Shown here one piece after another: positions 27,909-36,799 of a stretch of 64,000 nt of DNA; position 1 is the stretch's first letter; each line of letters begins with the position of its first letter. The notes under the pieces were generated by a model. The model was not told where the DNA came from and ran no database searches. It was given only the letters and a program-made list of their open reading frames with translations. The position numbers and the translations under genes are program-made. This DNA is from Massilia niastensis DSM 21313 (GTDB lineage Bacteria; Pseudomonadota; Gammaproteobacteria; Burkholderiales; Burkholderiaceae_D): positions 51,175-115,174 of the forward strand of contig NZ_KB908092.1 of the NCBI RefSeq assembly GCF_000382345.1, given 5' to 3'.

Positions 27909-27953
27909 GCTGGAACGCCGGCGACCCGGACGCCCGGGGCGCCGCCGCTGCCG

Positions 27954-30374
27954 TCAGGCGCCTTCGCAAGTCGTGTCGTGCAGGACCTGCTGGAGCGAGG
28001 TGAGGGTAAACGGCTTCGGCAGCAAGGCCGCCTTGACCGCGGGATCGCCGGCGATGGCGGAACCATAGCCGGACGAGAAGACGATCTTCATCCGCTCGCC
28101 GCGCGCGACGACGGTGCGCGCCAGGTCCAGTCCCGACATGCCCGGCAGCGAATAATCGGTCAGCAGGACATCGAAACGCCTTTCCGCCAGGGTGTCGAGC
28201 GCCTGCTCGGCGCTCGCCACGCCTTCCACGGCGTGGCCGAGTACACGCAGGAGCTCGGTGAGCAGGTTGCAGGCGTCCTGGTCGTCTTCCACGACGAGGA
28301 TCGACAGGGGCCGGCCCTTGTCCTCGAGCCCGAGCGGCGCCGGGGCCGCCGCCGCGACCGGGAGTTGCGGAGGCGGCGCGGCCGGCGCACCGTGCTTGTG
28401 GGCGGCGAACATCTGGCGGATCTTGCGGGCCAGCTCCTCGCGGCGATACGGCTTGCTGATCAGCTCCACCCCGGGGTCGAGGCGCCCGCCGTGGACAATG
28501 GCGTTCTGGGTGTAGCCCGAGGTGAACAGCACTTCGATCTGCGGGAACATCTGTTTCGCCTGGCGCGCCACCTCGACGCTGCGTACCGGGCCGGGCATCA
28601 CCACGTCGGTGAAGAGCAGGTCGACCGGTACGCCGCTTTGCAGGATCGTGAGCGCGGCCTGGCCGTCGCTGGCCTTCAGGACCCGGTAGCCGAGGGCGTT
28701 CAGCATGTCGACCACGGTCGCCTGCACCACCACGTCGTCCTCGACCACCAGGATGGTCTCGGTGCCGCCCATGACCGGCGCATTGCGGATGTTGGGCAGC
28801 TCGACTTCGGGCTGCATCGAGCGCGGCAGGTAGATCTTGATGGTGGTGCCGTTGCCGACCTCGCTGTAGATGCGGATATGGCCTTCGCTCTGCTTGACGA
28901 AGCCGTAGGCCATGGAGAGTCCCAGGCCGGTGCCTTCGCCTTCGCGCTTGGTGGTGAAGAAGGGCTCGAAGGCGCGTGCGGCGACTTCGGGCGGCATGCC
29001 GCATCCGGTATCCGAAATGGCGAGCACCACGTACTGGCCGGGGGCGACGTCGGATTCGTAAGCGACGTAGTCGTCGTCCAGCATCGCGTTGTTGAGTTCC
29101 AGCGTGAGCCGGCCTTCGCCCTTCATCGCGTCGCGGGCGTTGATGGCCAGGTTCAGGATGACGTTCTCGAGCTGGTGGGGATCGACCAGCGTCGCCCACA
29201 GGCCGCCGGCGACGATGGTTTCGATCTCGACCGGTTCGCCCAGCGCGCGGCGCAGCAGGTCGTCCATCCCGCGCAGGACGCGCCCGATATTCGTCGCCAC
29301 CGGCTGCAAGGGCTGGCGCCGCGCGAAGGCGAGCAGCTGCGAGGACAGCTTGGCCCCGCGGTCGGCCGCGAAGGCCGCCGTCGCGAGGCGGCGCTGCGCC
29401 TCCGGATTGCCTGCCATGCTCATTTGCAGCAGCTGCAGGTTACCGGAGATCACCTGCAGGACGTTGTTGAAATCATGCGCCACCCCGCCGGTCAGCTGGC
29501 CGATCGCTTCCAGCTTCTGGGATTGCCGCAACTGCTCGTGCGCCTTCTCCAGTTCGGCGCTGCGCTCCCGGATGCGCTCTTCCAGGGTGTTGTTCAGCTG
29601 CTGCAGCGCTTCCTCCGCCGCCACCCGCACCGTCACTTCCTGCTGCAGCCTGGTGTTCGATTCCTGCAGCGCGTTGGCGCGCTCGCCGACTTCGCCCAGC
29701 ATGCTGTTGAACGCATCGACCAGCACCCCGACCTCGTCGTCGGTGGTCTTTTCCACGCGCAGCGAAAAATCGCGCTTGCGCACCACCTGGTTGACGGCCG
29801 CGGTCAGCGCACGCACCGGCCTGGTGATCGCCGACTGCAGCCAGCTCGACATCAGGATGGCGACCAGCAGGCTGCCGAGCAGGACGGCGGCCAGGACCAG
29901 GAGGTAGCGCTGGACCTGGGCCATCAGCGGATACTCGGCGCCCACGTACACGGTCCCGAGCAGCTCGCCGTTGCGCATGATCTTCTTGAAGATCGCGATC
30001 CGGTCGAAATCGATCTCATATCCGGCGGCAGGGACCTGGCCCAGCACCGCGCGCACCTCCGCCGGGGTCCTGGAATACTGGACGAACAGCGAGCCGTCCG
30101 GGCGATAGATCGCGGCGCCATAAATGCGGGGACGGACGCGCAGCTGCGACAGGTTTTCGCCGGCCACCTTGGCGTCGTTGAATTCGAGCGCCGGCGTCGT
30201 CGCCTGCGCGAGGATGTCGGCCTGCGCGGTGAAATCGGCGACCGAGTTGGTCTGGTAATTCCGGATGTCGAGCACCAGCATCGCCGCGCAAGCCACGAGC
30301 AGGGCGGTGAGCGTGGTGGCCAGCACCGCCAGCATGAATTTGTGCGAAATGGACTGCCTGATTGCGCCAATCAT
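27954..30374 (-). CDS. Hybrid sensor histidine kinase with CHASE8-like sensor, HAMP and two receivers
   Basis: An 806-aa protein from ATG 30374, placed 2 bp after the YfiR-like stop with AAGGAAG upstream. Order: membrane helix (LAVLATTLTALLVACAAMLV), periplasmic CHASE8-like domain (about 40-155, RIYGAAIYRPDGSLF), second helix (YLLVLAAVLLGSLLVAILMS), HAMP, coiled coil, phosphoacceptor helix GQLTGGVAHDFNNVLQVI, ATPase domain ([31 protein letters not shown]), receiver 1 (ILVVEDDVVVQ, Asp in FTDVVMPGP), a Pro/Ala linker, and receiver 2 (ILVVEDDQDACN, Asp in LTDYSLPGMSG). It is the last gene of the TonB-receptor cassette and likely transduces a signal through the YfiR-like protein. Confidence 0.88.
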   Translation of the reverse strand: MIGAIRQSISHKFMLAVLATTLTALLVACAAMLVLDIRNYQTNSVADFTAQADILAQATTPALEFNDAKVAGENLSQLRVRPRIYGAAIYRPDGSLFVQYSRTPAEVRAVLGQVPAAGYEIDFDRIAIFKKIMRNGELLGTVYVGAEYPLMAQVQRYLLVLAAVLLGSLLVAILMSSWLQSAITRPVRALTAAVNQVVRKRDFSLRVEKTTDDEVGVLVDAFNSMLGEVGERANALQESNTRLQQEVTVRVAAEEALQQLNNTLEERIRERSAELEKAHEQLRQSQKLEAIGQLTGGVAHDFNNVLQVISGNLQLLQMSMAGNPEAQRRLATAAFAADRGAKLSSQLLAFARRQPLQPVATNIGRVLRGMDDLLRRALGEPVEIETIVAGGLWATLVDPHQLENVILNLAINARDAMKGEGRLTLELNNAMLDDDYVAYESDVAPGQYVVLAISDTGCGMPPEVAARAFEPFFTTKREGEGTGLGLSMAYGFVKQSEGHIRIYSEVGNGTTIKIYLPRSMQPEVELPNIRNAPVMGGTETILVVEDDVVVQATVVDMLNALGYRVLKASDGQAALTILQSGVPVDLLFTDVVMPGPVRSVEVARQAKQMFPQIEVLFTSGYTQNAIVHGGRLDPGVELISKPYRREELARKIRQMFAAHKHGAPAAPPPQLPVAAAAPAPLGLEDKGRPLSILVVEDDQDACNLLTELLRVLGHAVEGVASAEQALDTLAERRFDVLLTDYSLPGMSGLDLARTVVARGERMKIVFSSGYGSAIAGDPAVKAALLPKPFTLTSLQQVLHDTTCEGA

Positions 30375-30376
30375 GT

Positions 30377-30970
30377 TCAATGGCTTCCTTTGATGACCCT
30401 GGTGGCGACGGAGAACAGACGGGAGCTGAGCTGGAGCCGGTTTTGTTCCGCAGCCGGGATCGAGACTTCGAACCGGACCCGTTCGTCGACAATCCGGAAA
30501 TTGATGATGCTGCCCTCGTCGAAGCTGCCCTCGTCATCCGTCACGACCAGGATGGTCCGTCCCTTCGACTGGCGCAGCCATTGCGCCTGCCTTGGACGTT
30601 CGCCGCGGCCGATGAACAGCATGTGCAGGTCGTTCAGGGTTTCGCCGGCAAACACGCGCTTGATGACGACACCGCGATTGCCGACGGTCTTGCCGGCGGC
30701 AATGCGCGCCAGTTCGTCGGCGACCGCATCGTCGCCCGCGACGCCGATCACGTACGGAGCATCGGCCCGTGCAAAGGCCGTCGACGGCCACTCCGCGTAA
30801 TTCAGGAACTTGTGCAGGTAGGCCGCCTTCACGCTGTCCTCGCTGGCGACGGCGGCGCTGTCGGCCGCCAGCGCCGGCGCGCACCATGGCAGCCCTGCGC
30901 AGACGGACAGCAGGCAGGCAAGGGCGAACGCGGCAAGCGAAGGCCGGCCGGGCTGCGCTGTCTTACTCAT
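30377..30970 (-). CDS. YfiR/DUF4154-family periplasmic protein
   Basis: A 197-aa exported protein from ATG 30970, with a signal peptide (about 1-36, ending CAPALAADS). The single DUF4154 domain begins VKAAYLHKFLNYAEWPSTAF and continues with YVIGVAGDDAVADELARIAA, HMLFIGRG and INFRIVDERVRFEVSI. In Pseudomonas, YfiR is a periplasmic repressor of the YfiN diguanylate cyclase; here its partner is more likely the CHASE8 kinase encoded next. The start overlaps the TonB-receptor stop by 8 bp. An upstream in-frame ATG at 31039 is rejected because the signal peptide begins at 30970. Confidence 0.85.
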   Translation of the reverse strand: MSKTAQPGRPSLAAFALACLLSVCAGLPWCAPALAADSAAVASEDSVKAAYLHKFLNYAEWPSTAFARADAPYVIGVAGDDAVADELARIAAGKTVGNRGVVIKRVFAGETLNDLHMLFIGRGERPRQAQWLRQSKGRTILVVTDDEGSFDEGSIINFRIVDERVRFEVSIPAAEQNRLQLSSRLFSVATRVIKGSH

Positions 30971-32933
30971 TCCAGACCAGCGTGAGCAGGGCGGCGCGGC
31001 GGTATTCGCTGCGTCCCGGGGGAGCGCCGAACTCGGCATGTGCCGAGTCGAACAGGTTCTGGCCGACGAGGGACAGCTCGAGCCCCTTGCGGATGCGCCA
31101 TCCCAGCCGCAGGTCGACGGCCGTGTAGGCGGGCACCACGGGCTGGCTCAGTGCGCCCACCCGGCGCAGCGTCACATCCAGCTCGCGCCCGGGGGCAAGG
31201 TCGTAGGACGAGCGCAGCATCCAGTAATGGCGCGGATCGCTGGTCGCCAGTCCGGTGGTGCCGGACAGGTCGCGGCTGGCCGGGTCCAGGGTGGTATCGA
31301 CCCGCTGCACCACGGTGCCGCCGGAGAGGCGCCAGGCGCCGCTTGCCTGCCAGTTGGCCCAGGCTTCGATGCCGCGCGTGCGGCCTTCCGCCAGGTTGCG
31401 GAATACCGAGCTGGAGCCGGCCTGATTCGGTTCGAGCGTGCGCAGCCTGTCGTAGCGGCTGTAGAACGCGGTGGCGGACCAGGACAGGGCCGGCGTGGGC
31501 TGCGCCCGGTATCCCAGCTCGGCGACATTGGCCACTTCGGAGGCGAAGTCCGGTCCGCCCGCGATGGCGAACTGCGGGACGCCGTTCACGACACGCGGCG
31601 TGGTCGGGCTGAACAGATCGCGGTCGATGCGCGACGGCGCGCGCACCGAGCGCGATAGCGAGCTCCAGGCAAGCGCATGGGCTTGCGGCTTCCATGCCAG
31701 GCGCAAGGTCGGCAGCACTTCGACGCCGGTGTAATTGTTCTCTTCGAGCTTCAGGCCGGCGGTCAGGCGCAGGCCGTCCCGCAAGGCGAAGTCGCCCTGG
31801 GCGAACAGGTTCCCCCAGTGCAGGTTCATGGTGCCGGGCAGGAAGCCGAATGCGGGGCCGTTGCGCACGCGGTCATGCGCCCAGCGGTAGCCGCCGCCCC
31901 AGACGATGTCCTGTCCATTCGCCAGCTTCACGGCGTGCTGCAGCTGCACGTCCAGCGTGTCCAGGTCTTCGACGAAGGCCAGCGGTTGATCGCGCTCGGT
32001 ATGGTCCCAATACGTCTGCAGGGTCACGGTCGAGCCGCCGGCGAGCGTGCGGTTCAGGCGACCCAGCAGGTTGGCGCCGCTGATGCGGATGTCTTCCGTG
32101 CCCACCTGGGTCAGCTTGCCCTCGTAGACGTCGCCCTGGAGCACGAAGTTGCGCGCCGTGTCGCCCCAGTCGGCGCGGAAGCCGGCCTGCCGCCGGTGCC
32201 AGCCGGTCGGCACCGGCGCGCCGGCTGCGGTTTCGGTGTCGTCGTTGGCCGCGTACTTCGCGTAGGCGCGGTAATGTCCGCCATTGGCGAGCTTGCCGCC
32301 GTAGCGGCCGGCGCCATGGCGCTCGTCCCTGCTGGCCGCGGCGCTGACCAGGGCGCCCTGCGTGTCGGAGGCGGACCTGGTGATGATGTTGATCACGCCG
32401 TTGACGGCATTCGCCCCCCACATCGTCGCGCCCGGACCGCTGATGACTTCGATGCGCTCGACGTCTTCCAGCACCACGTCCTGCGCATCCCAGAAGACGC
32501 CGGAGAAGAGCGGGGAATAGACGGTGCGGCCGTCGATCAGGACCAGCAGCTTGTTTTCGAACGGATTGTTGAAGCCGCGCGCGCTCACCGCATAGTTGCG
32601 CGCGTCGACCCGGGCCACCTGGAGGTTGGGCGCGAGGCGCAAGGCCTCCGGCAAGGTGGCGACGCCCGAGCGGCGGATCTCGCTGCCGGTGATGACGAAA
32701 ATGGACGAGGCGGCTTCGGAGAGCGCTTCCGGGCGCTTCGATACCGAGGTCACCTTGATGTTCGCGAGTTCTTCGAGACTCAGTTCGCCGATGTCCTGCG
32801 CATCGAGCGCGCAGGCCGCCGTATTGACGGTGAGGGCAAGGACGGCCGTCGCGATCGCGGATCTGCCGGGACGAAGCCGGGAAGCGTGACTGGGGCCGGG
32901 CTGCAGCGGACCTGAAAGTGGATGAGGCACCAT
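30963..32933 (-). CDS. TonB-dependent outer-membrane receptor
   Basis: A 656-aa protein with an N-terminal export signal (ATAVLALTVNTAACALDAQD). The plug domain contains ELSLEELANIKVTSVSKRPE and the ATMWGANAVNGVINIITR region. A 22-strand-type barrel follows, ending in the aromatic-rich AALLTLVWNE. The plug opening is the variant widely paired with YfiR-like and signalling genes rather than with classic siderophore uptake. No N-terminal FecA-type signalling extension is seen. The ligand is unknown. It is the first gene of a three-gene operon whose members overlap or abut. Confidence 0.9.
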   Translation of the reverse strand: MVPHPLSGPLQPGPSHASRLRPGRSAIATAVLALTVNTAACALDAQDIGELSLEELANIKVTSVSKRPEALSEAASSIFVITGSEIRRSGVATLPEALRLAPNLQVARVDARNYAVSARGFNNPFENKLLVLIDGRTVYSPLFSGVFWDAQDVVLEDVERIEVISGPGATMWGANAVNGVINIITRSASDTQGALVSAAASRDERHGAGRYGGKLANGGHYRAYAKYAANDDTETAAGAPVPTGWHRRQAGFRADWGDTARNFVLQGDVYEGKLTQVGTEDIRISGANLLGRLNRTLAGGSTVTLQTYWDHTERDQPLAFVEDLDTLDVQLQHAVKLANGQDIVWGGGYRWAHDRVRNGPAFGFLPGTMNLHWGNLFAQGDFALRDGLRLTAGLKLEENNYTGVEVLPTLRLAWKPQAHALAWSSLSRSVRAPSRIDRDLFSPTTPRVVNGVPQFAIAGGPDFASEVANVAELGYRAQPTPALSWSATAFYSRYDRLRTLEPNQAGSSSVFRNLAEGRTRGIEAWANWQASGAWRLSGGTVVQRVDTTLDPASRDLSGTTGLATSDPRHYWMLRSSYDLAPGRELDVTLRRVGALSQPVVPAYTAVDLRLGWRIRKGLELSLVGQNLFDSAHAEFGAPPGRSEYRRAALLTLVWNE

Positions 32934-33001
32934 GGTAATAAGCGGACGGAAGTTAATGAGGCAGCCACATAGCGCTGAGCAGGGACCATGATGTTAGACG
33001 C

Positions 33002-33028
33002 AAATGTTATGTTCAATCAAGAACATTT
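33002..33028. promoter_or_regulatory. Nested palindrome upstream of the TonB-receptor operon
   Basis: AAATGTT (33002-33008) and AACATTT (33022-33028) are perfect 7-bp arms 13 bp apart. Nested inside, ATGTTC (33009-33014) and GAACAT (33021-33026) form a 6-bp dyad with a 6-nt spacer. It sits about 70-95 bp upstream of the receptor start, in an AT-rich patch where an operator or promoter is expected. No regulator gene is adjacent, and it could also serve the divergent MFS gene 137 bp away. Confidence 0.4.
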
Positions 33029-33164
33029 AACCTTTCGCCAACATCCGCGTTGTACTTCCGTCGTATGACCGGACGGCCGGTCCGGCGGGCGCCAGCGCCG
33101 CGGGAAACGATGCCTGGCGGACGCGCAGTGTACACTGGCGGGGCTTTTCATCCTACGCCTTGCC

Positions 33165-34373
33165 ATGTCCACACCTCCTTCCACACCGTCCGCCGCCCCA
33201 TTGCCGCAGGCGGCGGTGATGCAGATCCTGTTCTCCGTCGCCTTCGTCCACATGCTGAACGACTGCGTGCAGGCAGTCCTGCCATCGATCTACCCGCTGC
33301 TGAAACAGGAATTCTCGCTCAGCTTCACGCAGATCGGCTTCATCACCTTCACCTTCCAGTGTACCGCCTCGCTGCTGCAGCCCTGGATCGGCCTGTACAC
33401 CGACAAGCGTCCGATTCCCTTCCTGCTGCCGATGGGGATGTGCGTGACCCTGGCCGGCGTGGTGCTGCTGGCCACGGCCGGCAGCTTCGCCATGCTGCTG
33501 GTGGCCGCCGGGATGATCGGCATCGGCTCGTCGACCTTCCACCCGGAGGCCTCGCGCGTCGCGCGGCTGGCGTCGGGCGGGCGCTTCGGCTTTGCCCAGT
33601 CGCTGTTCCAGGTGGGCGGCAACCTCGGCTCCGCGCTCGGGCCCTTGCTGGCCGCGGCGATCATCGTCGGCAGCGGGCAGGCCAGGATCGCCTGGTTCAC
33701 CCTGCTGGTGCTGCTGGCGGTCGTGGTGCTGATCGGGGTCAGCCGCTGGTATGCGGGCCACCTCAAGACCATGACGCGCAAGGGCGTGGTCCACCCGGGG
33801 CCGGCGCTGTCGCGCGGGCGCGTGGCCTGGGCGCTGGCGGTGCTGGCCATGCTGGTGTTCTCGAAGTACATCTACATGGCCAGCCTGTCGAGCTATTACA
33901 CCTTCTACCTGATCGAGAAATTCCAGGTGCCGGTCGACACGGCGCAGATGTACCTGTTCGTGTTCCTCGCCGCGGTCGCCGCGGGCACCTTCGCCGGCGG
34001 CCCGATCGGCGACCGCATCGGCCGCAAGCGCGTGATCTGGTTCTCGATCCTGGGCGCCGCGCCGTTCACGCTGGCGCTGCCGTATGCGGACCTGTTCTGG
34101 ACCGGCGTGCTGTCGGTGATCATCGGGCTGGTGATGTCGTCCGCGTTCTCGGCGATCGTGGTGTTCGCGCAGGAGCTGGTGCCGAACAAGATCGGCATGA
34201 TCGCGGGGCTGTTCTTCGGCCTGATGTTCGGCATCAGCGGCATCGGCGCCGCCGCCATGGGCTACATCGCCGACCAGACCGGCATCGAGCAGGTGTACCG
34301 GATCGCGTCCTACCTGCCGCTGCTGGGCATCATGGCGGTGCTGCTGCCGCGCGCCGAGCTGCTGCGCCGCTAG
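33165..34373 (+). CDS. MFS transporter of the fosmidomycin-resistance (Fsr) type
   Basis: A 402-aa, roughly 12-helix major-facilitator protein. FVHMLNDCVQAVLPSIYPLL near the N-terminus and FTQIGFITFTFQCTASLLQP are close to the Fsr family. The MFS-A-like loop in the C-terminal half is GGPIGDRIGRKRVIW. It would act as a proton-driven inner-membrane efflux pump; fosmidomycin export is known for E. coli Fsr, but the natural substrate is unknown. It stands alone, divergent from the TonB-receptor operon. Confidence 0.88.
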   Translation: MSTPPSTPSAAPLPQAAVMQILFSVAFVHMLNDCVQAVLPSIYPLLKQEFSLSFTQIGFITFTFQCTASLLQPWIGLYTDKRPIPFLLPMGMCVTLAGVVLLATAGSFAMLLVAAGMIGIGSSTFHPEASRVARLASGGRFGFAQSLFQVGGNLGSALGPLLAAAIIVGSGQARIAWFTLLVLLAVVVLIGVSRWYAGHLKTMTRKGVVHPGPALSRGRVAWALAVLAMLVFSKYIYMASLSSYYTFYLIEKFQVPVDTAQMYLFVFLAAVAAGTFAGGPIGDRIGRKRVIWFSILGAAPFTLALPYADLFWTGVLSVIIGLVMSSAFSAIVVFAQELVPNKIGMIAGLFFGLMFGISGIGAAAMGYIADQTGIEQVYRIASYLPLLGIMAVLLPRAELLRR

Positions 34374-34474
34374 CCGGCCAGGCTCTCGCCCAGGTTCCGT
34401 TTGCACTATAGTGAAAGGAGCGTGGCGAGCCGGCACTCGCCGCCAGATCACGAGATGTCCTGAAAGGAACGATC

Positions 34475-35194
34475 ATGAATGAACTGGCACAACTAAGCAT
34501 CGACGCCCATGGGGGCATGAAACGCTGGAACGCACTGTCCCAGGTCTCGGCCCGGATCGACACCGGCGGCGTCCTGTGGGCGCTGAAAGGCGTGCCCGAA
34601 TTCGCCGGCGTGGCGCGCATCGACGCCAGCCTGCACGAACAGAGGCGCAGCCACGAACCCTTCATGAAGCCCGGCCAGCGCATGCGCTTCGAGGCCGGCC
34701 GGGTCGCCATCGAATCCCTCGACGGCCAGGTGCTCGAGGTACGCAGGAATCCGCGCGACGCCTTCGCCGGCCATACGCTGGAAACGCCGTGGGACCGCCT
34801 GCATGCCGCCTACTTCGCCGGCTACGCCATGTGGAACTACCTCGCCATTCCCTTCCTGTTCGCCGAAGACGGCTTCGGACTGGAAGAGATCGAAGCGTGG
34901 GAAGAGAATGGCGAAACCTGGCGCCGCCTGCAAGTGCGGTTCCCGGCCGGCGTCGCCACCCACTCGGCCGAACAGGTCTTCTACATCGGCCCGGACGGCC
35001 TGCTGCGCCGCCACGACTACGATGTCGAGGTGGCGCAAGGAGCTCGCGGCGCGCACTACATCCACGACTACAAGGAGTTCGACGGCATCATGGTGCCGAC
35101 CCGCCGCCGCGTGTACATCCCCGGCCCCGACAACAATCCGCTTCCGGAGCCGCTGCTGGTGTCGATCGATATCAGCGAAGTGCGCTTCGAATAA
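34475..35194 (+). CDS. Conserved-looking protein of unknown function
   Basis: A 239-aa soluble protein with AAGGAACG ending 5 bases before its ATG. It opens ELAQLSIDAHGGMKRWNALS, has alternating beta-type segments (SLDGQVLEVRRNPRDAFAGH, EQVFYIGPDGLLRRHDYDVE) and ends GIMVPTRRRVYIPGPDNNPL. DAHGG-x-W starts are seen in LolA/LppX-like beta-sheet proteins that hold lipophilic ligands, but no signal peptide is present, so that is only a suggestion. I do not recognise a named family. It is 101 bp after the MFS gene and 69 bp before yjbQ. Confidence 0.75.
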   Translation: MNELAQLSIDAHGGMKRWNALSQVSARIDTGGVLWALKGVPEFAGVARIDASLHEQRRSHEPFMKPGQRMRFEAGRVAIESLDGQVLEVRRNPRDAFAGHTLETPWDRLHAAYFAGYAMWNYLAIPFLFAEDGFGLEEIEAWEENGETWRRLQVRFPAGVATHSAEQVFYIGPDGLLRRHDYDVEVAQGARGAHYIHDYKEFDGIMVPTRRRVYIPGPDNNPLPEPLLVSIDISEVRFE

Positions 35195-35263
35195 TCGGGG
35201 CGCGCTACCATGTGTCCATGCCGGGCCGGAACGGCCGGTCCGGCGTTCGACAGGAGCAGCGCC

Positions 35264-35677
35264 GTGGCATACCAGTCCATTCTCGAATTTTCCATGCAGG
35301 GACGCGGCACCCGCGACATCACGGACGCGGTGGCGAAGGTCGTCGCCCAGTCGGGCACAGGTTGCGGCCTGGCGCACGTATTCGTCCAGCACACCAGCTG
35401 CTCGCTGACGATCACCGAGAACGCCGATGCCGACGTGCGGCGCGACCTCGAGACGGTCATCGGGCGCCTCGCTCCGGACGGCGATCCGGCCTATCGCCAC
35501 GATGCCGAGGGACCGGACGACATGTCGGCGCACGCGCGCAGCATGCTCACCGATACCGGTGTGATGGTGCCGGTCGGCGCAGGGCGCCTGTTGCTGGGAA
35601 CCTGGCAGGGGATCTATTTGTGGGAGCACCGCACCGCGCCGCACCGGCGCACGGTCGTCGTGACGGTGCTGGGCTAG
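35264..35677 (+). CDS. yjbQ: YjbQ/UPF0047-family protein (secondary thiamine-phosphate synthase)
   Basis: A 137-aa protein starting at GTG 35264, with AGGAG 7 bases upstream; this gives the family's usual length and a VAYQSILEFSMQGRGTRDIT start. Conserved UPF0047 elements follow: VFVQHTSCSLTITENADADV (metal-site His), PDDMSAHARSMLTDTGVMVP and LLLGTWQGIYLWEHR (His near the active site). The enzyme has weak thiamine-phosphate synthase activity in E. coli; its main role is unresolved. Confidence 0.9.
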   Translation: MAYQSILEFSMQGRGTRDITDAVAKVVAQSGTGCGLAHVFVQHTSCSLTITENADADVRRDLETVIGRLAPDGDPAYRHDAEGPDDMSAHARSMLTDTGVMVPVGAGRLLLGTWQGIYLWEHRTAPHRRTVVVTVLG

Positions 35678-35738
35678 GAAGCTGTCCCGGCAGGCGGGGC
35701 CGGCCGCATGGCGCGCCCCGCTGGCTTGCCGGCATCGG

Positions 35739-36077
35739 TCAGCCGCCGATGTACAGCGGGTTCGGGGCGACGTACACGGTCACGCCGCTGGCATCGATGT
35801 CGGCCGGGGCGATCCTGGACAGCTGGAACGAATTCTGGTTCGGGTAGGTGTGCACGCTCCAGGTGAAGCTCTTGCCGTCGATCTCGAACTTGACGGTTTC
35901 GCCATCGGTGATGTTGGCATATTTCATGCCCGGCTTGATCGTGACGACGCGGTCGTAGCTGGCGTCGGCGACGGCGCGGCCATAATCGGCGCTGGTGCCG
36001 GTCATGCCGGCGGCGCTGGCGGCGCTGGCGAGGACGGCGGACAGGATCAGGACGGCGGCTTTGTTCAGGTTCAGCAT
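35739..36077 (-). CDS. CzcE-family periplasmic metal-resistance protein
   Basis: A 112-aa exported protein from ATG 36077 (AAGGAG upstream), with a signal peptide (MLNLNKAAVLILSAVLASAA). The mature domain YANITDGETVKFEIDGKSFT, then WSVHTYPNQNSFQLSRIAPA, matches the CzcE family. CzcE of Cupriavidus binds copper and is induced in heavy-metal stress. A longer in-frame start (36332) would place the signal peptide mid-protein and is rejected. It borders the arsenic gene block but is transcribed away from it. Confidence 0.8.
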   Translation of the reverse strand: MLNLNKAAVLILSAVLASAASAAGMTGTSADYGRAVADASYDRVVTIKPGMKYANITDGETVKFEIDGKSFTWSVHTYPNQNSFQLSRIAPADIDASGVTVYVAPNPLYIGG

Positions 36078-36282
36078 GATGTTTCTCCTTCGGGTTGGTT
36101 GGTCGGCGCAGCGTCGTGTGCCGATGTATGCATTTAACCCGTCCGATGTATCGCTGATTTGTCTCCGAACCGCTCCACTGCAAGCGCGTGTATCGGGAGA
36201 CGCGACGGACACATGGTGATACAAGATCGCCGCCGCCGCTTCCCTATAATGGCCATATTGCCATCGCCAATCGACAAGCGAC

Positions 36283-36786
36283 ATGAACCTTATTGCCATC
36301 CGTTCCGCCACCCCCGGCGACGCCGCCGCCATCTGCGCGATCTATAACCCGTACATTGCCAGTACGACTATCTCCTTCGAAGAAGCGCCGGTTGCCGCCA
36401 GCGACATGGCGCAGCGTATCTCCGAGGTGGCGGCCGCCGGCCTGCCCTGGCTGCTGGCGCTCGACGGCGAGCAGGTGCTCGGCTACGCCTACGCCACCAG
36501 ATGGCGTGCGCGGCCCGCCTACCGCAGCTCGGTGGAAAGTTCGATCTACATGCATCCCGAGGCCACCGGGCGCGGGGCGGGAAAGGCCTTGTACGCGGCC
36601 CTGCTCGACGAATTGCGCACGCGCGCGCTGCACATGGTGATCGGCGGGATCGCCCAGCCGAACGAACGCAGCGTGGCGCTGCACGAGCAGCTGGGATTCC
36701 GCAAGGTCGCCCACTTCAGCGAAGTGGGCCGCAAGTTCGGGCGCTGGATCGATGTCGGCTACTGGGAGCTGCGGCTGACCGATTGA
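36283..36786 (+). CDS. arsN1: GNAT acetyltransferase, ArsN1-like (arsinothricin/phosphinothricin N-acetyltransferase)
   Basis: A 167-aa GNAT protein of the phosphinothricin-acetyltransferase family: IRSATPGDAAAICAIYNPYI, TTISFEEAP, acetyl-CoA loop HPEATGRGAGKALYAALLDE and VGYWELRL. PAT/BAR and ArsN1 share this fold. Because it ends 14 bp from a convergent arsR in an arsenic island, ArsN1, which acetylates the natural organoarsenical arsinothricin, is the best reading. Methionine sulfoximine or another glutamate analogue cannot be excluded. Confidence 0.75.
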   Translation: MNLIAIRSATPGDAAAICAIYNPYIASTTISFEEAPVAASDMAQRISEVAAAGLPWLLALDGEQVLGYAYATRWRARPAYRSSVESSIYMHPEATGRGAGKALYAALLDELRTRALHMVIGGIAQPNERSVALHEQLGFRKVAHFSEVGRKFGRWIDVGYWELRLTD

Positions 36787-36799
36787 GTCCGCGCCGGCT

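Noticed and set aside
27978..30800. 940-codon plus-strand open frame
   Set aside because: Antisense to the hybrid kinase and YfiR-like gene; no recognisable domain.
33009..33026. Fur box upstream of the TonB receptor
   Set aside because: ATGTTC-N6-GAACAT lacks the GATAAT-type hexamer arrays of Fur boxes; kept only as an unassigned palindrome.
36078..36332. N-terminal extension of the CzcE-like protein
   Set aside because: It would bury an excellent signal peptide and overlap the divergent acetyltransferase gene; ATG 36077 has AAGGAG.
36283..36786. Plain phosphinothricin herbicide-resistance gene
   Set aside because: The fold is the same, but the arsenic-operon context makes ArsN1 more likely; the two cannot be separated by sequence reading alone.
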